A stretch of DNA of 64,000 bases, taken from Rhizobium sp. CF080 (GTDB lineage: Bacteria > Pseudomonadota > Alphaproteobacteria > Rhizobiales > Rhizobiaceae). How positions within the stretch are numbered: position 1 is the stretch's first letter; the number at the start of each line of letters is the position of its first letter. Positions 56,449 through 64,000 of the stretch are shown here, in pieces. The stretch lies in assembly GCF_000282095.2 (NCBI RefSeq), contig NZ_AKKC02000001.1, positions 1-64,000 of the forward strand, read 5' to 3'. The notes below the pieces were generated by a model. It searched no databases. It was not told the origin of the DNA and was given only the letters and a program-made list of their open reading frames with translations. The position numbers and the translations under genes were made by a program.

Positions 56449-56709
56449 TTACTGAACGATCTCGAGGTCGTCGACCACGCGGTTGCCATCGACGACCGTG
56501 TAGAAGACGAGCACTTTCACGCCGGCCTTCAAGCCCTCGAAATTGAATTCCTCGGGTACCTTGTAGGTCTTTCCGTCATCGAGCGTGAAGCTCAGCGCCT
56601 TGGCGTCCACGGCCTTGATCGTGGCTTCGACGTCGGCACTTTGGGCCCAGCTGTTGAGGGGCGAAAAGATGCTGGCCGTGGCAAGCAGAGCAGCAATCAG
56701 AATGCGCAT
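56449..56709 (-). CDS. DUF1344 periplasmic protein
   Basis: The 86-residue protein has a signal peptide (MRILIAALLATASIFSPLNSWAQ) and a small beta domain ADVEATIKAVDAKALSFTLDDGKTYKVPEEFNFEGLKAGVKVLVFYTVVDGNRVVDDLEIVQ, matching DUF1344. The function is unknown. It is divergent from the GGDEF-EAL gene; the 268-base gap holds two copies of TTTCCGTACAA. Confidence 0.88.
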   Translation of the reverse strand: MRILIAALLATASIFSPLNSWAQSADVEATIKAVDAKALSFTLDDGKTYKVPEEFNFEGLKAGVKVLVFYTVVDGNRVVDDLEIVQ

Positions 56710-56977
56710 GGTCGGAAGCCTTGATGAGGTCGATGATGTCTCGTTTCGACGCACAGATAGCCCCCTGATTGTGGCGAAAATCGCCCCTCACCATGACATT
56801 TTCCGTACAAGTAATGACCTGATTGTTAACGCTTTTCAAGAGCCGGGCGCCGCCTTGCGATCGAGCCCCGGAACCTTCGCCAGGCCCTTCTGAGTATTTC
56901 CGTACAATAAATGGCGCCAAAGTTTGTAGGGTGCGGTGAAAGCGTAAATTAACCCCCGCCCCATAGGCTGTCCTCTC
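56710..56977. promoter_or_regulatory. Divergent promoter region with two TTTCCGTACAA repeats
   Basis: TTTCCGTACAA occurs at 56800-56810 and 56897-56907 in the same orientation, both followed within four bases by TAATG or AAATG. Repeated exact 11-mers in a divergent promoter region suggest a regulator site or alternative promoters for the c-di-GMP gene to the right. Confidence 0.45.
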
Positions 56978-59900
56978 ATGCCACAGGGATTAATAAGAAG
57001 GTTTGCGCGCGTGAAATTCTGGCCGTCGTCCGGTTCCAAATCACTGCGCCTCGTGCGCAGCACCAAGACCCCGACGGCATTCGCGCTCGTTATTGCCCTG
57101 ACGGTGATCACGATCGGCGTGATCGTCGACCAACGTAATACCGAAGGCTTTCGCAGCGAGCTGCGGGCGACGACGGAAAAAGTTGGCAGCATGCTGGTGC
57201 GGCGCCTCGTTGGACGCGTAGAGACCGACATCGCTACCTCAGACCATCTGGTTCACATATTGAGGGAGGACGCCAGGGACTCGCTGCATGTGTTCGAGCA
57301 CTACGTTGACAGGGAATTTAGCGGGGCAGCGCACTTTTCGGGCGTCGCGGTCGCACCCGATTTCGAGCTTGCTCATTTGATCACCCGCGACGGCGTTATC
57401 AGCGGTGCGTCGGGGGCGGTCGGCGGGATCGATCTGGCGCGGCTTGCAAACGACCTGAAATCCGTCAGCGGCCGCAACCGTCTATCTCTGCTGAGCGGCG
57501 CGCAGGAAGGACATCTGACCCTCGTCATGCCGGTGCCGAAGGAAGAGGATGGCGCGGACCTGTGGGGCGCCATCGCCGTGCTGATCGACAAGCAAGACCT
57601 GATGGAGGCATCCGGCGTCACCTTTTCTCCGGCGACAGCGAAAAAACCGAACCTGATCAATCTCGACTGGCTGAACGTCGTTTTGCGGGACGCGGACAGG
57701 CCGGAATATTTCGCCTTCTTCGGCAACGATTCCATCGAGGAGCAATCCCCGATGAAATGGACGGTCCCGGTCAAAGGTGCCAGCTGGACCATGCTCGCCG
57801 CGCCGCGTTCCGGTTGGGACGTCATGCCGCCGGACCAGTTGCAGTTCCGCCTGCTGATCGTGCTTGTGGGCCTGGCGGTGATCGTGCCGGTCTTCATCGC
57901 CACATCGCTGATTTCCGAACGCAACCGCAATATCAATGTATTGAAAGCGCGCGAACTCAATCTCATAGAGCTCTCGCAGCGGTTCAACCTTGCCATGGAG
58001 GCTTCCAATATCGGCATCTGGGAGGTGACCGGCAACAGCAGCAGTCTGTTCTGGGACAACCGAGCCGCCGGGCTGCACGACAAGCCGGCTGCCAGCGAGG
58101 GCAATCGTCTCTACGACTGGCTCGGATCGATCTATCCGCCGGACCGGACGGCGGCGGAGACACATTTCGTCGACTGCGCCTCCGCCAACACGCCCTGCAG
58201 CGAGACCTATCGCGTGCAGTTGCCGGACGGCACGCTGCGATACCTGAGGTCTGCGGGCGCGAACTATCGCAACGCCGACGGCAGCCTGCGCACCACCGGC
58301 ATCGTCTGGGACGTGACCGGCGACATGGTGATGACGCAGACGCTGCGCAACGCCAAGGAAAATACCGACATCAAGAACGCCGAGCTAGAGCTGGCGCTCG
58401 ATGAACTGTCGAATCGCGAGCAACAGTTGGAAGAGCTGTCGACCAAACTCGACCTTGCGCTCGACTCCTATAATTGCGGCATATGGGAATCCAATCCGGT
58501 AACCCATATCGAGACCTGGGATGCCCGCATGTGCCAGTTGCACGGTGTCCCCTTCACCGACGGGCACATCCGGGCCGAGGACTGGATCGAGCTGATCCAT
58601 CCCGACGACCGGGAGCACGCCAAGCTCAGTTCCTATCATTTCACGGAGAACTTCCTCCCCGAGCCATTGGTCGTGCGTGTGCCCCAGCCGGACGGCTCGA
58701 TCCGCTACATCCGCTCGACCGGGAAGGTGCATACGACGCGTGACGGATCCAAGAAGGTGGTCGGCATCGCCTTCGACGTCACCCAGGACGCGATCCTGAC
58801 GCGGGAACTCAAGGCTGCCAAGGACGAGGCCGACGCGAAGAACGCCGAGCTCGAAATCGCCAAGAGCCGCATCGAGCACAATTCGCTGCACGACCCGCTG
58901 ACCCTGCTCGCCAACCGCCGCAAGCTCGACATGGAACTCGACCGGCTGTCGCGCTCCAGCCATAACGAGCGCCAGAAGTTCTCGATCCTGCATCTCGATC
59001 TCGACCGCTTCAAGCAGATCAACGATACGCTCGGCCATGCGGCGGGCGACGCGATGCTCGTGCACGCCTCGCGCATCCTGTCGCGCAACGTGCGCAGCAG
59101 CGATATCGTCGCACGCATCGGCGGCGACGAATTCGTGATCCTCGCCACCGACAATTCGAGCGCCGAACAGATAGGCCAGCTCGCCCAGCGCATCATCGCG
59201 GAATTCCACCAGCCGATCGATTTCGAGGGTTTTGCCTGCCGCTGCGGCGTGTCCATCGGCATCGCCCAGGCAAGCGGCATGAATGTCGATGCGCGCCGCA
59301 CGCTTGTGAATGCCGATATCGCGCTCTACCGGGCGAAGGGCATGGGCCGCAACCGATACGAATTCTTCACGCAGAACCTGCAGGCCGAGATCGTCAGCCA
59401 CAAGCGCACCGCCGACGAGGTGCTGGCCGGCATCGACAATGATGAATTCATCACCTTCTACCAACCACAGTTCGATGCACGCACCAATCAGCTGACCGGC
59501 GTCGAGGCGCTGATCCGCTGGAACCATCCGCATCACGGGATTCTTGCGCCCGACCGGTTCCTGAAGATTGCCGAGGACCTCAATGTGTCCGCCGCGCTCG
59601 ACCACATCGTGCTTCAGACGGTTTTGAAGGACAAGATGCGCTGGGCGGCACTCGGCGTGCGGATACCGAAGGTTTCCGTCAACGTCTCCTCCAAGCGCCT
59701 GCATGACGAAACGCTGATCGATACGCTGCAATCGCTGGCGATCGTTCCCGGCGAGATCTCCTTCGAACTGGTGGAATCGATCTTCCTCGATGAGAGCGAA
59801 GCATCGGCGACCGGCAATCTCGAGCGGATCAAGGAGCTCGGCATCGATATCGAGATCGACGATTTCGGCACCGGCCATACCTCGATCGTCAGCCTTCTGA

Positions 59901-60169
59901 AGCTGAAGCCGAAACGGCTGAAGATCGATCGTCAGCTCGTCATGCCGATCCTGACCTCACCGCAGGAACGGGCGCTGGTGCGCTCGATCATCGACATCGC
60001 CCGCTCGCTCGGCGTCGAAACGGTGGCGGAAGGGGTAGAGACCATGCAGCATGCTAGCCTTTTGCGCGAACTCGGCTGCGATCTGCTGCAAGGTTATGCC
60101 TTCGCCCGGCCGCTTTCCTTCAACGATTTCACCGAGGCCGCGCATGCGGGCTGGCGCAAGGCCGCCTAG
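56978..60169 (+). CDS. Membrane CHASE/PAS-GGDEF-EAL c-di-GMP protein
   Basis: The 1063-residue protein has a transmembrane helix near residues 35-55, a periplasmic CHASE-like sensor (about 55-285), a second membrane helix (LLIVLVGLAVIVPVFIATSLI, about 290-312), two PAS/PAC domains (about 335-450 and 475-605) joined by coiled coil (ELALDELSNREQQLEELSTKLD), a GGDEF domain (about 625-790) with intact RIGGDEFVIL, and an EAL domain (about 800-1055) with intact GVEALIRWNHP and EIDDFGTGHTS. Both catalytic motifs look complete, so it may be bifunctional. A GTG at 57011 is an alternative start. Confidence 0.95.
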   Translation: MPQGLIRRFARVKFWPSSGSKSLRLVRSTKTPTAFALVIALTVITIGVIVDQRNTEGFRSELRATTEKVGSMLVRRLVGRVETDIATSDHLVHILREDARDSLHVFEHYVDREFSGAAHFSGVAVAPDFELAHLITRDGVISGASGAVGGIDLARLANDLKSVSGRNRLSLLSGAQEGHLTLVMPVPKEEDGADLWGAIAVLIDKQDLMEASGVTFSPATAKKPNLINLDWLNVVLRDADRPEYFAFFGNDSIEEQSPMKWTVPVKGASWTMLAAPRSGWDVMPPDQLQFRLLIVLVGLAVIVPVFIATSLISERNRNINVLKARELNLIELSQRFNLAMEASNIGIWEVTGNSSSLFWDNRAAGLHDKPAASEGNRLYDWLGSIYPPDRTAAETHFVDCASANTPCSETYRVQLPDGTLRYLRSAGANYRNADGSLRTTGIVWDVTGDMVMTQTLRNAKENTDIKNAELELALDELSNREQQLEELSTKLDLALDSYNCGIWESNPVTHIETWDARMCQLHGVPFTDGHIRAEDWIELIHPDDREHAKLSSYHFTENFLPEPLVVRVPQPDGSIRYIRSTGKVHTTRDGSKKVVGIAFDVTQDAILTRELKAAKDEADAKNAELEIAKSRIEHNSLHDPLTLLANRRKLDMELDRLSRSSHNERQKFSILHLDLDRFKQINDTLGHAAGDAMLVHASRILSRNVRSSDIVARIGGDEFVILATDNSSAEQIGQLAQRIIAEFHQPIDFEGFACRCGVSIGIAQASGMNVDARRTLVNADIALYRAKGMGRNRYEFFTQNLQAEIVSHKRTADEVLAGIDNDEFITFYQPQFDARTNQLTGVEALIRWNHPHHGILAPDRFLKIAEDLNVSAALDHIVLQTVLKDKMRWAALGVRIPKVSVNVSSKRLHDETLIDTLQSLAIVPGEISFELVESIFLDESEASATGNLERIKELGIDIEIDDFGTGHTSIVSLLKLKPKRLKIDRQLVMPILTSPQERALVRSIIDIARSLGVETVAEGVETMQHASLLRELGCDLLQGYAFARPLSFNDFTEAAHAGWRKAA

Positions 60170-60303
60170 AGCCACCATTGTTCACCCTTGCAGGCGTGAT
60201 CGTTCTGCCAAGAAAGACTTGTCGCCCGGCAACCTTTTCCATATGACAGCCGCGTCAGTAGTTGGCGGAAGGCCAACTCCGCCAGAGCTGGTCTTGTAAC
60301 GCC

Positions 60304-61401
60304 ATGTCGCACAACACTTTCGGTCACCTTTTTCGCGTCACCACCTGGGGTGAAAGTCATGGTCCGGCACTCGGCTGCGTGGTCGATGGCTGCCCGCCCG
60401 GCATTCGCTTCACGCTTGCGGAAATCCAGGCCTGGATGGACAAGCGCAAGCCTGGCCAGTCGCGTTTCGTGACGCAACGGCGCGAGGACGACATCGTCAA
60501 GGTGCTCTCCGGCGTGATGATGGATGCCGACGGCGAGACGATGATCTCGACCGGCACGCCGATTTCCATGCTGATCGAAAATACCGACCAGCGCTCTAAG
60601 GATTACGGCGAGATCGCCCGCCGCTACCGTCCCGGTCATGCGGACTATACCTATGACGTCAAATACGGTATCCGCGACTATCGCGGCGGCGGCCGTTCTT
60701 CCGCCCGCGAGACCGCAGCCCGCGTTGCCGCCGGGGCGCTTGCCCGCAAGGTCGTGCCGAGCCTGAATGTCCGCGCCGCGCTGATCCAGATCGGCAAGCA
60801 CAGAATAGACCGCGCCAACTGGGATTGGGATCAGGTCGGCCAGAACCCGTTCTTCTGCCCCGATGCGGCGATGGTGCCTGTCTGGGAAGAGTATCTCGAC
60901 GGCATCCGCAAGGCCGGTTCCTCGATCGGCGCCGTCGTCGAAGTGATCGCCGAAGGCGTTCCCGCCGGCCTCGGCGCGCCGGTCTATGGCAAGCTCGACC
61001 AGGATATCGCCGGCCTGCTGATGTCGATCAACGCCGTCAAGGGCGTCGAGATCGGCGACGGTTTCGGTGTTGCCGAGCTTTCCGGCGAGGAAGATGCCGA
61101 CGAGATGCGCATGGGCAATGACGGCAAGCGCATCTTCCTTTCCAATCACGCTGGCGGTATTCTCGGCGGTATCTCGACCGGTGAGGCGGTGGTCGCCCGG
61201 TTTGCGATCAAGCCGACCTCCTCCATTCTCACCGAGCAGCGCTCGATCGACGTCGACGGCAACAATGTCGAGGTGCGCACCAAGGGCCGCCACGACCCCT
61301 GCGTCGGCATCCGCGCCGTGCCGATCGGCGAGGCAATGGTTGCATGCGCAGTTGCCGATCACTATCTCCGCGACCGGGCCCAGACGGGGCGAAATCTCTA
61401 G
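60304..61401 (+). CDS. aroC: Chorismate synthase
   Basis: The 365-residue FMN-dependent enzyme converts EPSP to chorismate. Signatures: [84 protein letters not shown] and [23 protein letters not shown]. The start at 60304 is the conserved MSHNTFG. ribB follows after 12 bases, so both are co-transcribed. Confidence 0.97.
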   Translation: MSHNTFGHLFRVTTWGESHGPALGCVVDGCPPGIRFTLAEIQAWMDKRKPGQSRFVTQRREDDIVKVLSGVMMDADGETMISTGTPISMLIENTDQRSKDYGEIARRYRPGHADYTYDVKYGIRDYRGGGRSSARETAARVAAGALARKVVPSLNVRAALIQIGKHRIDRANWDWDQVGQNPFFCPDAAMVPVWEEYLDGIRKAGSSIGAVVEVIAEGVPAGLGAPVYGKLDQDIAGLLMSINAVKGVEIGDGFGVAELSGEEDADEMRMGNDGKRIFLSNHAGGILGGISTGEAVVARFAIKPTSSILTEQRSIDVDGNNVEVRTKGRHDPCVGIRAVPIGEAMVACAVADHYLRDRAQTGRNL

Positions 61402-61413
61402 GAAACGACATTC

Positions 61414-62514
61414 ATGGCCTATGATCAGAAGCGCGTCGTCGACGCCCTCCGCGCCTTCGAAGCCGGCGAAATCGTCGTCGTCACCGATGACGACGACCGT
61501 GAGAACGAAGGCGACCTGATCGTCGCCGCCGTCCACTGCACGCCGGACAAGATGGCCTTCATCGTGCGCCATACATCCGGCATCGTCTGCGCGCCGATGC
61601 CGCGAGAAGAGGCCAAACGCCTCAACCTCAACGCCATGGTGGCGGAAAACGACAGCGCCCATACGACGGCCTTCACCGTCACCGTCGACTTCAAGCACGG
61701 CACGACGACCGGCATTTCCGCCGAGGACCGGACGCTCACCGTCCGTAACCTCGCCAATCCGAATGTCGGCCCGAGCGATTTCGTGCGGCCCGGCCATATC
61801 TTCCCGCTGATCGCCCGCGAAGGCGGCGTGCTGATGCGCTCCGGCCATACGGAAGCGGCCGTCGATCTCTGCAGGCTCGCCGGCCTTCCGCCGATCGGCG
61901 TCATCTGCGAACTCGTCAACGACGACGGCACGGTGACGCGCGGCCAGCAGGTCACCGACTTTGCCGCCAAACATGGCCTGAAGCAGGTTTCCGTCGCCGA
62001 TCTCATCGCCTACCGCCAGCGCAAGGAAACCTTGATCGAGCTGCAGACGGCGTTTGACGTCGAGACGCCGCACGGCAAGGCGAAGGCGCATGCCTATTCG
62101 CTGCCCTGGGACCCGATGCAGCATGTGGCGGTGATCTTCGGCGACATCCGTGACGGCGTCGATATTCCGGTCCGCCTGCATCTCGAAAACGTCACCCGCG
62201 ACGTGTTCGGCACGCAGCGCTCGGTCGATCGTTACATGGCGAAAATCGAGGAAGAGGGTCGCGGCGTGATCATCTACCTGCGCGAAGGTTCGGTCGGCGT
62301 CGGCCAGAAGGATCATGGCCGCAAGCTGCGCCAGGACCAGGAGGGCCATGCCGAAGCCCAGGCCCGCGAAAGCGAATGGCTGGAAATCGGCCTCGGCGCG
62401 CAGATTCTCAAGGACCTCGGCGTCACCTCGATCAAGCTGCTCACCCGCAGCGAGCGCCACTATGTCGGCCTCGAAGGTTTCGGCATCAAGATCTCCGAGA
62501 CGGTGATCTGCTGA
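61414..62514 (+). CDS. ribB: 3,4-dihydroxy-2-butanone 4-phosphate synthase with degenerate GTP cyclohydrolase II domain
   Basis: The 366-residue protein has a complete N-terminal RibB domain: EIVVVTDDDDRENEGDLIVAA (acidic Mg loop), IVRHTSGIVCAPM, TAFTVTVDFKHGTTTGISAEDR and SGHTEAAVDLCRLAGLPPIGVICE. The C-terminal half is related to GTP cyclohydrolase II, but the zinc cysteines (C-x10-C-x-C) are missing (LHLENVTRDVFGTQRSVDRYM) and the catalytic GRG segment reads KDHGRKLRQDQ. It therefore makes only the butanone phosphate for riboflavin. Confidence 0.93.
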   Translation: MAYDQKRVVDALRAFEAGEIVVVTDDDDRENEGDLIVAAVHCTPDKMAFIVRHTSGIVCAPMPREEAKRLNLNAMVAENDSAHTTAFTVTVDFKHGTTTGISAEDRTLTVRNLANPNVGPSDFVRPGHIFPLIAREGGVLMRSGHTEAAVDLCRLAGLPPIGVICELVNDDGTVTRGQQVTDFAAKHGLKQVSVADLIAYRQRKETLIELQTAFDVETPHGKAKAHAYSLPWDPMQHVAVIFGDIRDGVDIPVRLHLENVTRDVFGTQRSVDRYMAKIEEEGRGVIIYLREGSVGVGQKDHGRKLRQDQEGHAEAQARESEWLEIGLGAQILKDLGVTSIKLLTRSERHYVGLEGFGIKISETVIC

Positions 62515-62557
62515 GCGCCATCAATCCTTAGGGTTGCAAAAGGTTTCGGACCGTTCC

Positions 62558-62587
62558 ATCGTCGCTCGTTGTCGGGCGGCGATTTTT
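62558..62587 (+). terminator. Rho-independent terminator after ribB
   Basis: ATCGTCGC (62558-62565) pairs with GCGGCGAT (62576-62583) through eight pairs (one G-T) and is followed by TTTTTCG. It ends the aroC-ribB unit and precedes the toxin gene. Confidence 0.7.
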
Positions 62588-62603
62588 CGTGTACGGATAA
62601 TAA

Positions 62604-62858
62604 TTGAAGATCATTTGGGACGAGACGAAGCGGCGTGCGAATCTCGAGAAACACGGTCTCGATTTCGCTGATCTCGGCTTTTTTCACTGGGAAACGGCTG
62701 TGATGGAACGTGGTCATTCCGGCCGCACCAAAGCCATCGGCTATTTCGAAGATGGCACTGCGGTGGTGATTTTTGCGAAGCTGGGGACGGAAGCCATCTC
62801 GATCATCAGCTTCCGACCCGCCAACGCGAAAGAAAGGAGGCTTCTCCTATGGCAATGA
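62604..62858 (+). CDS. brnT: BrnT-family toxin
   Basis: The 84-residue protein starts IIWDETKRRANLEKHGLDFADLGFFHWETAVMERGHSGRTKAIGYFEDGTAVVIFAKLGTEAISIISFRPANAKERRLL, the BrnT ribonuclease pattern with RRANLEKHGLDF and ISFRPANAKERR. A TTG at 62604 is the start and no clear ribosome binding site precedes it, so translation may be weak. BrnT inhibits growth by cutting RNA, and is neutralised by BrnA encoded right after, overlapping by about ten bases. A GATAAT -10-like element lies at 62596-62601. Confidence 0.92.
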   Translation: MKIIWDETKRRANLEKHGLDFADLGFFHWETAVMERGHSGRTKAIGYFEDGTAVVIFAKLGTEAISIISFRPANAKERRLLLWQ

Positions 62859-63166
62859 AGCATCGAACTCTAAAAGAATTCCAGCCGGGGCGCGGCTACA
62901 CCAAGGAAGATTGGGACGCCGTGGACAGCCCGCCGCTTACTGATGAAGAACTGGCGAGCATGCGGCCCGCACGCGAAGTCATGCCGCCGGAATTCTTCGA
63001 AGCTATCGAAGAACTTCGCCGCACCCGGGGTCGGCCGAAGCTTGAGACGCCGAAGGTGGCCGTGACGCTCAGGCTCGAGCCAGACGTGCTCGAAAAGTTC
63101 AAGGCGCGCGGAAAGGACTGGCGGGCCAAGATGGCCGAGGAGCTGCGCAAGGCAGCCGGGCTCTGA
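62849..63166 (+). CDS. brnA: BrnA-family antitoxin
   Basis: The 105-residue protein has an N-terminal toxin-binding part (KEFQPGRGYTKEDWDAVDSPPLTDEELASMRPAREVMPPEFFEAIEELRRTRGRPKLETPKV) and a C-terminal ribbon-helix-helix (VAVTLRLEPDVLEKFKARGKDWRAKMAEELRKAAG) that binds the operon's own promoter. An AAAGGAGG ribosome binding site precedes the ATG at 62849; an ATG two codons later (62855) is also possible. Its strong site compared with brnT fits an antitoxin made in excess. Confidence 0.93.
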   Translation: MAMKHRTLKEFQPGRGYTKEDWDAVDSPPLTDEELASMRPAREVMPPEFFEAIEELRRTRGRPKLETPKVAVTLRLEPDVLEKFKARGKDWRAKMAEELRKAAGL

Positions 63167-63172
63167 GACGGT

Positions 63173-64000
63173 CTACCGGCTGGCGGCGAGGATTTCCGCG
63201 ATGAAGCGGTGAGCCTTGAGCGCATCCTCGCCAGTGACGCGCAGCGGCGCGCCGTTGCGGATCGCATCCACGAAGTTTTCGATCAAGGCGCGATGCATTT
63301 CGTGGCCGAAAGCCATCGGATTGGCCCCGGCCCCGCTGCCGGATTTTTCACCGCCCTCCGTAATGGTCGTGCCGTCCGTGAAAGCCGCATCCAGCTTGGC
63401 GCCCGTAAAGGCGGCAGTGCCTTTGGTGCCGAACAGCTCGATGCGCTCCGGCAGGCCGGGATAGGCGCAGGTGGTGGCGTTCAGCGTGCCGATCGCGCCG
63501 TTTTCATAGGTGAAGGTCGCCGTCACGAGGTCCTCGGTTTCCATCGAATGGATCGGGCTGGTGCGGACAAAGGCCGAGACGTCTTTCGGCGAGCCGGCGA
63601 AGCTCAGCAGCAGGTCGATCGTGTGGATACCTTGGGTTAGCAGCACGCCGCCGCCGTCGCGTGCCATCGTGCCTCGACCCTCGACGTCGTAATAGCTCTG
63701 CGGGCGCCAGTTGCGGATCGCAGCGGAGGCCTCGATCAACTGGCCGAGCCGGCCGGATCTGACGATCTCGTCGAGTTTCAGAGCCGCCGAGCGGAAACGG
63801 TTCTGCAGCACCATGGCCAGCAGCACGCCCGCATCCGTCGCAGCGCGGACGATTGCCTCGGAGCGCTCGAAAGAAATGTCGAGCGGTTTTTCCAATAGAA
63901 TATGCTTTTTCGCCGTAGCACATCGCTGGACGAGTTCCAGATGGCTGCTCGGCGGGGTGAGGATCAGCACGGCCTCGATCGCCTTGTCCGCGAAGATCGC
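63173..64000 (-). CDS. Gfo/Idh/MocA family oxidoreductase (partial)
   Basis: The gene runs off the right edge, so the N-terminal Rossmann glycine motif is not seen. The visible 275 residues contain AVLILTPPSSHLELVQRCATAKKHILLEKPLDISFERSEAIVRAA with the EKP motif, NRFRSAALKLDEIVRSGRLGQLIEA, GGGVLLTQGIHTIDLLLSFAG and a C-terminal ALKAHRFIAEILAASR. These are NAD(P)-dependent sugar or inositol dehydrogenases; the substrate is not clear. It is convergent with the brnTA unit. Confidence 0.92.
   Translation of the reverse strand, partial: AIFADKAIEAVLILTPPSSHLELVQRCATAKKHILLEKPLDISFERSEAIVRAATDAGVLLAMVLQNRFRSAALKLDEIVRSGRLGQLIEASAAIRNWRPQSYYDVEGRGTMARDGGGVLLTQGIHTIDLLLSFAGSPKDVSAFVRTSPIHSMETEDLVTATFTYENGAIGTLNATTCAYPGLPERIELFGTKGTAAFTGAKLDAAFTDGTTITEGGEKSGSGAGANPMAFGHEMHRALIENFVDAIRNGAPLRVTGEDALKAHRFIAEILAASR

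Noticed and set aside
60166-62460. 764-codon frame opposite aroC/ribB
   Set aside because: Shadow of two conserved genes on the other strand, with no domain match.
62569-62601. TTGTCG plus GATAAT as a full brnTA promoter
   Set aside because: The spacer is 21 bases, too long; only the GATAAT element is retained as -10-like.

Overview
The window is a 64-kb piece of a chromosome from an alphaproteobacterium, most likely a member of the Rhizobiaceae (Rhizobium/Agrobacterium/Neorhizobium group). It is GC-rich and densely coded. It carries ccrM (GANTC methylase), a BioR/BioY biotin pair with BioR boxes, the ctaC-ctaD-ctaB-small ORF-ctaG-ctaE-SURF1 block followed by ispH-thrB-rnhA, an IalB-family protein next to cox genes, a RibB with a degenerate cyclohydrolase half, and zinc ABC genes behind Zur-like palindromes. 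No tRNA, rRNA, CRISPR array, prophage or insertion sequence was seen. Most genes are core chromosomal genes; the more variable parts are about 13.2-14.7, 25.1-28.2 and 62.6-63.2 kb.

Layout. 1-4 kb: end of an unknown gene, a VOC protein, and a GNAT gene overlapping ppdK. 3.8-4.2 kb: a gene-free stretch with three stem-loops ending in a terminator-like hairpin on the minus strand. 4.2-11.7 kb: smc, a DsbA-like protein and a DUF721 protein (minus), then mutY and a HAD phosphatase (plus), then an S24-type regulator. 12-18 kb: ccrM, an MNT nucleotidyltransferase without a HEPN partner, two tiny membrane proteins, an ArsR regulator divergent from NIPSNAP/monooxygenase genes, and bioR-bioY-DUF1284. 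18-25 kb: lipoprotein, thrC, an M16 protease, GNAT, and a long PAS-GGDEF-EAL protein. 25-28 kb: an HxlR regulator facing away from an ArsR-SRPBCC-membrane-DUF1801-DUF1801 operon whose promoter region holds three copies of one 18-bp dyad. 28-33.5 kb: acyl-CoA dehydrogenase, zinc peptidase, CsbD, AlgH, a DsbD-like periplasmic domain and peroxiredoxin. 33.6-36.4 kb: two Zur-like boxes, a 40-codon membrane ORF and a zinc ABC transporter (aztABC-like). 36.4-46.7 kb: a long minus-strand block with nuclease, rnhA, thrB, ispH, DUF1304, SURF1 and the aa3-type cytochrome oxidase genes. 47-56.4 kb: IalB, YcxB, tldD, MazG-like, TauE, polysaccharide deacetylase, pdxH, a surface lipoprotein, DnaJ, fabI and a histidine phosphatase. 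56.4-64 kb: DUF1344, a CHASE-PAS-GGDEF-EAL protein, aroC, ribB, a BrnT/BrnA toxin-antitoxin pair and a partial Gfo/Idh/MocA oxidoreductase.

How the parts work together. The cta block encodes oxidase subunits I, II and III plus heme o synthase, copper delivery (CtaG) and SURF1 assembly factors. bioR very probably represses bioY through two TTAT-type boxes. The zinc transporter is probably derepressed by Zur when zinc is scarce. The ArsR-SRPBCC operon looks autoregulated. I saw no clear anti-phage or biosynthetic island. The most interesting unexplained items are the small ORF coupled to aztA, the triple operator of the ArsR-SRPBCC-DUF1801 operon, the two candidate small RNAs, the hairpin over the bioR ribosome binding site, and the repeat pair in the promoter region of the 57-kb GGDEF-EAL gene.
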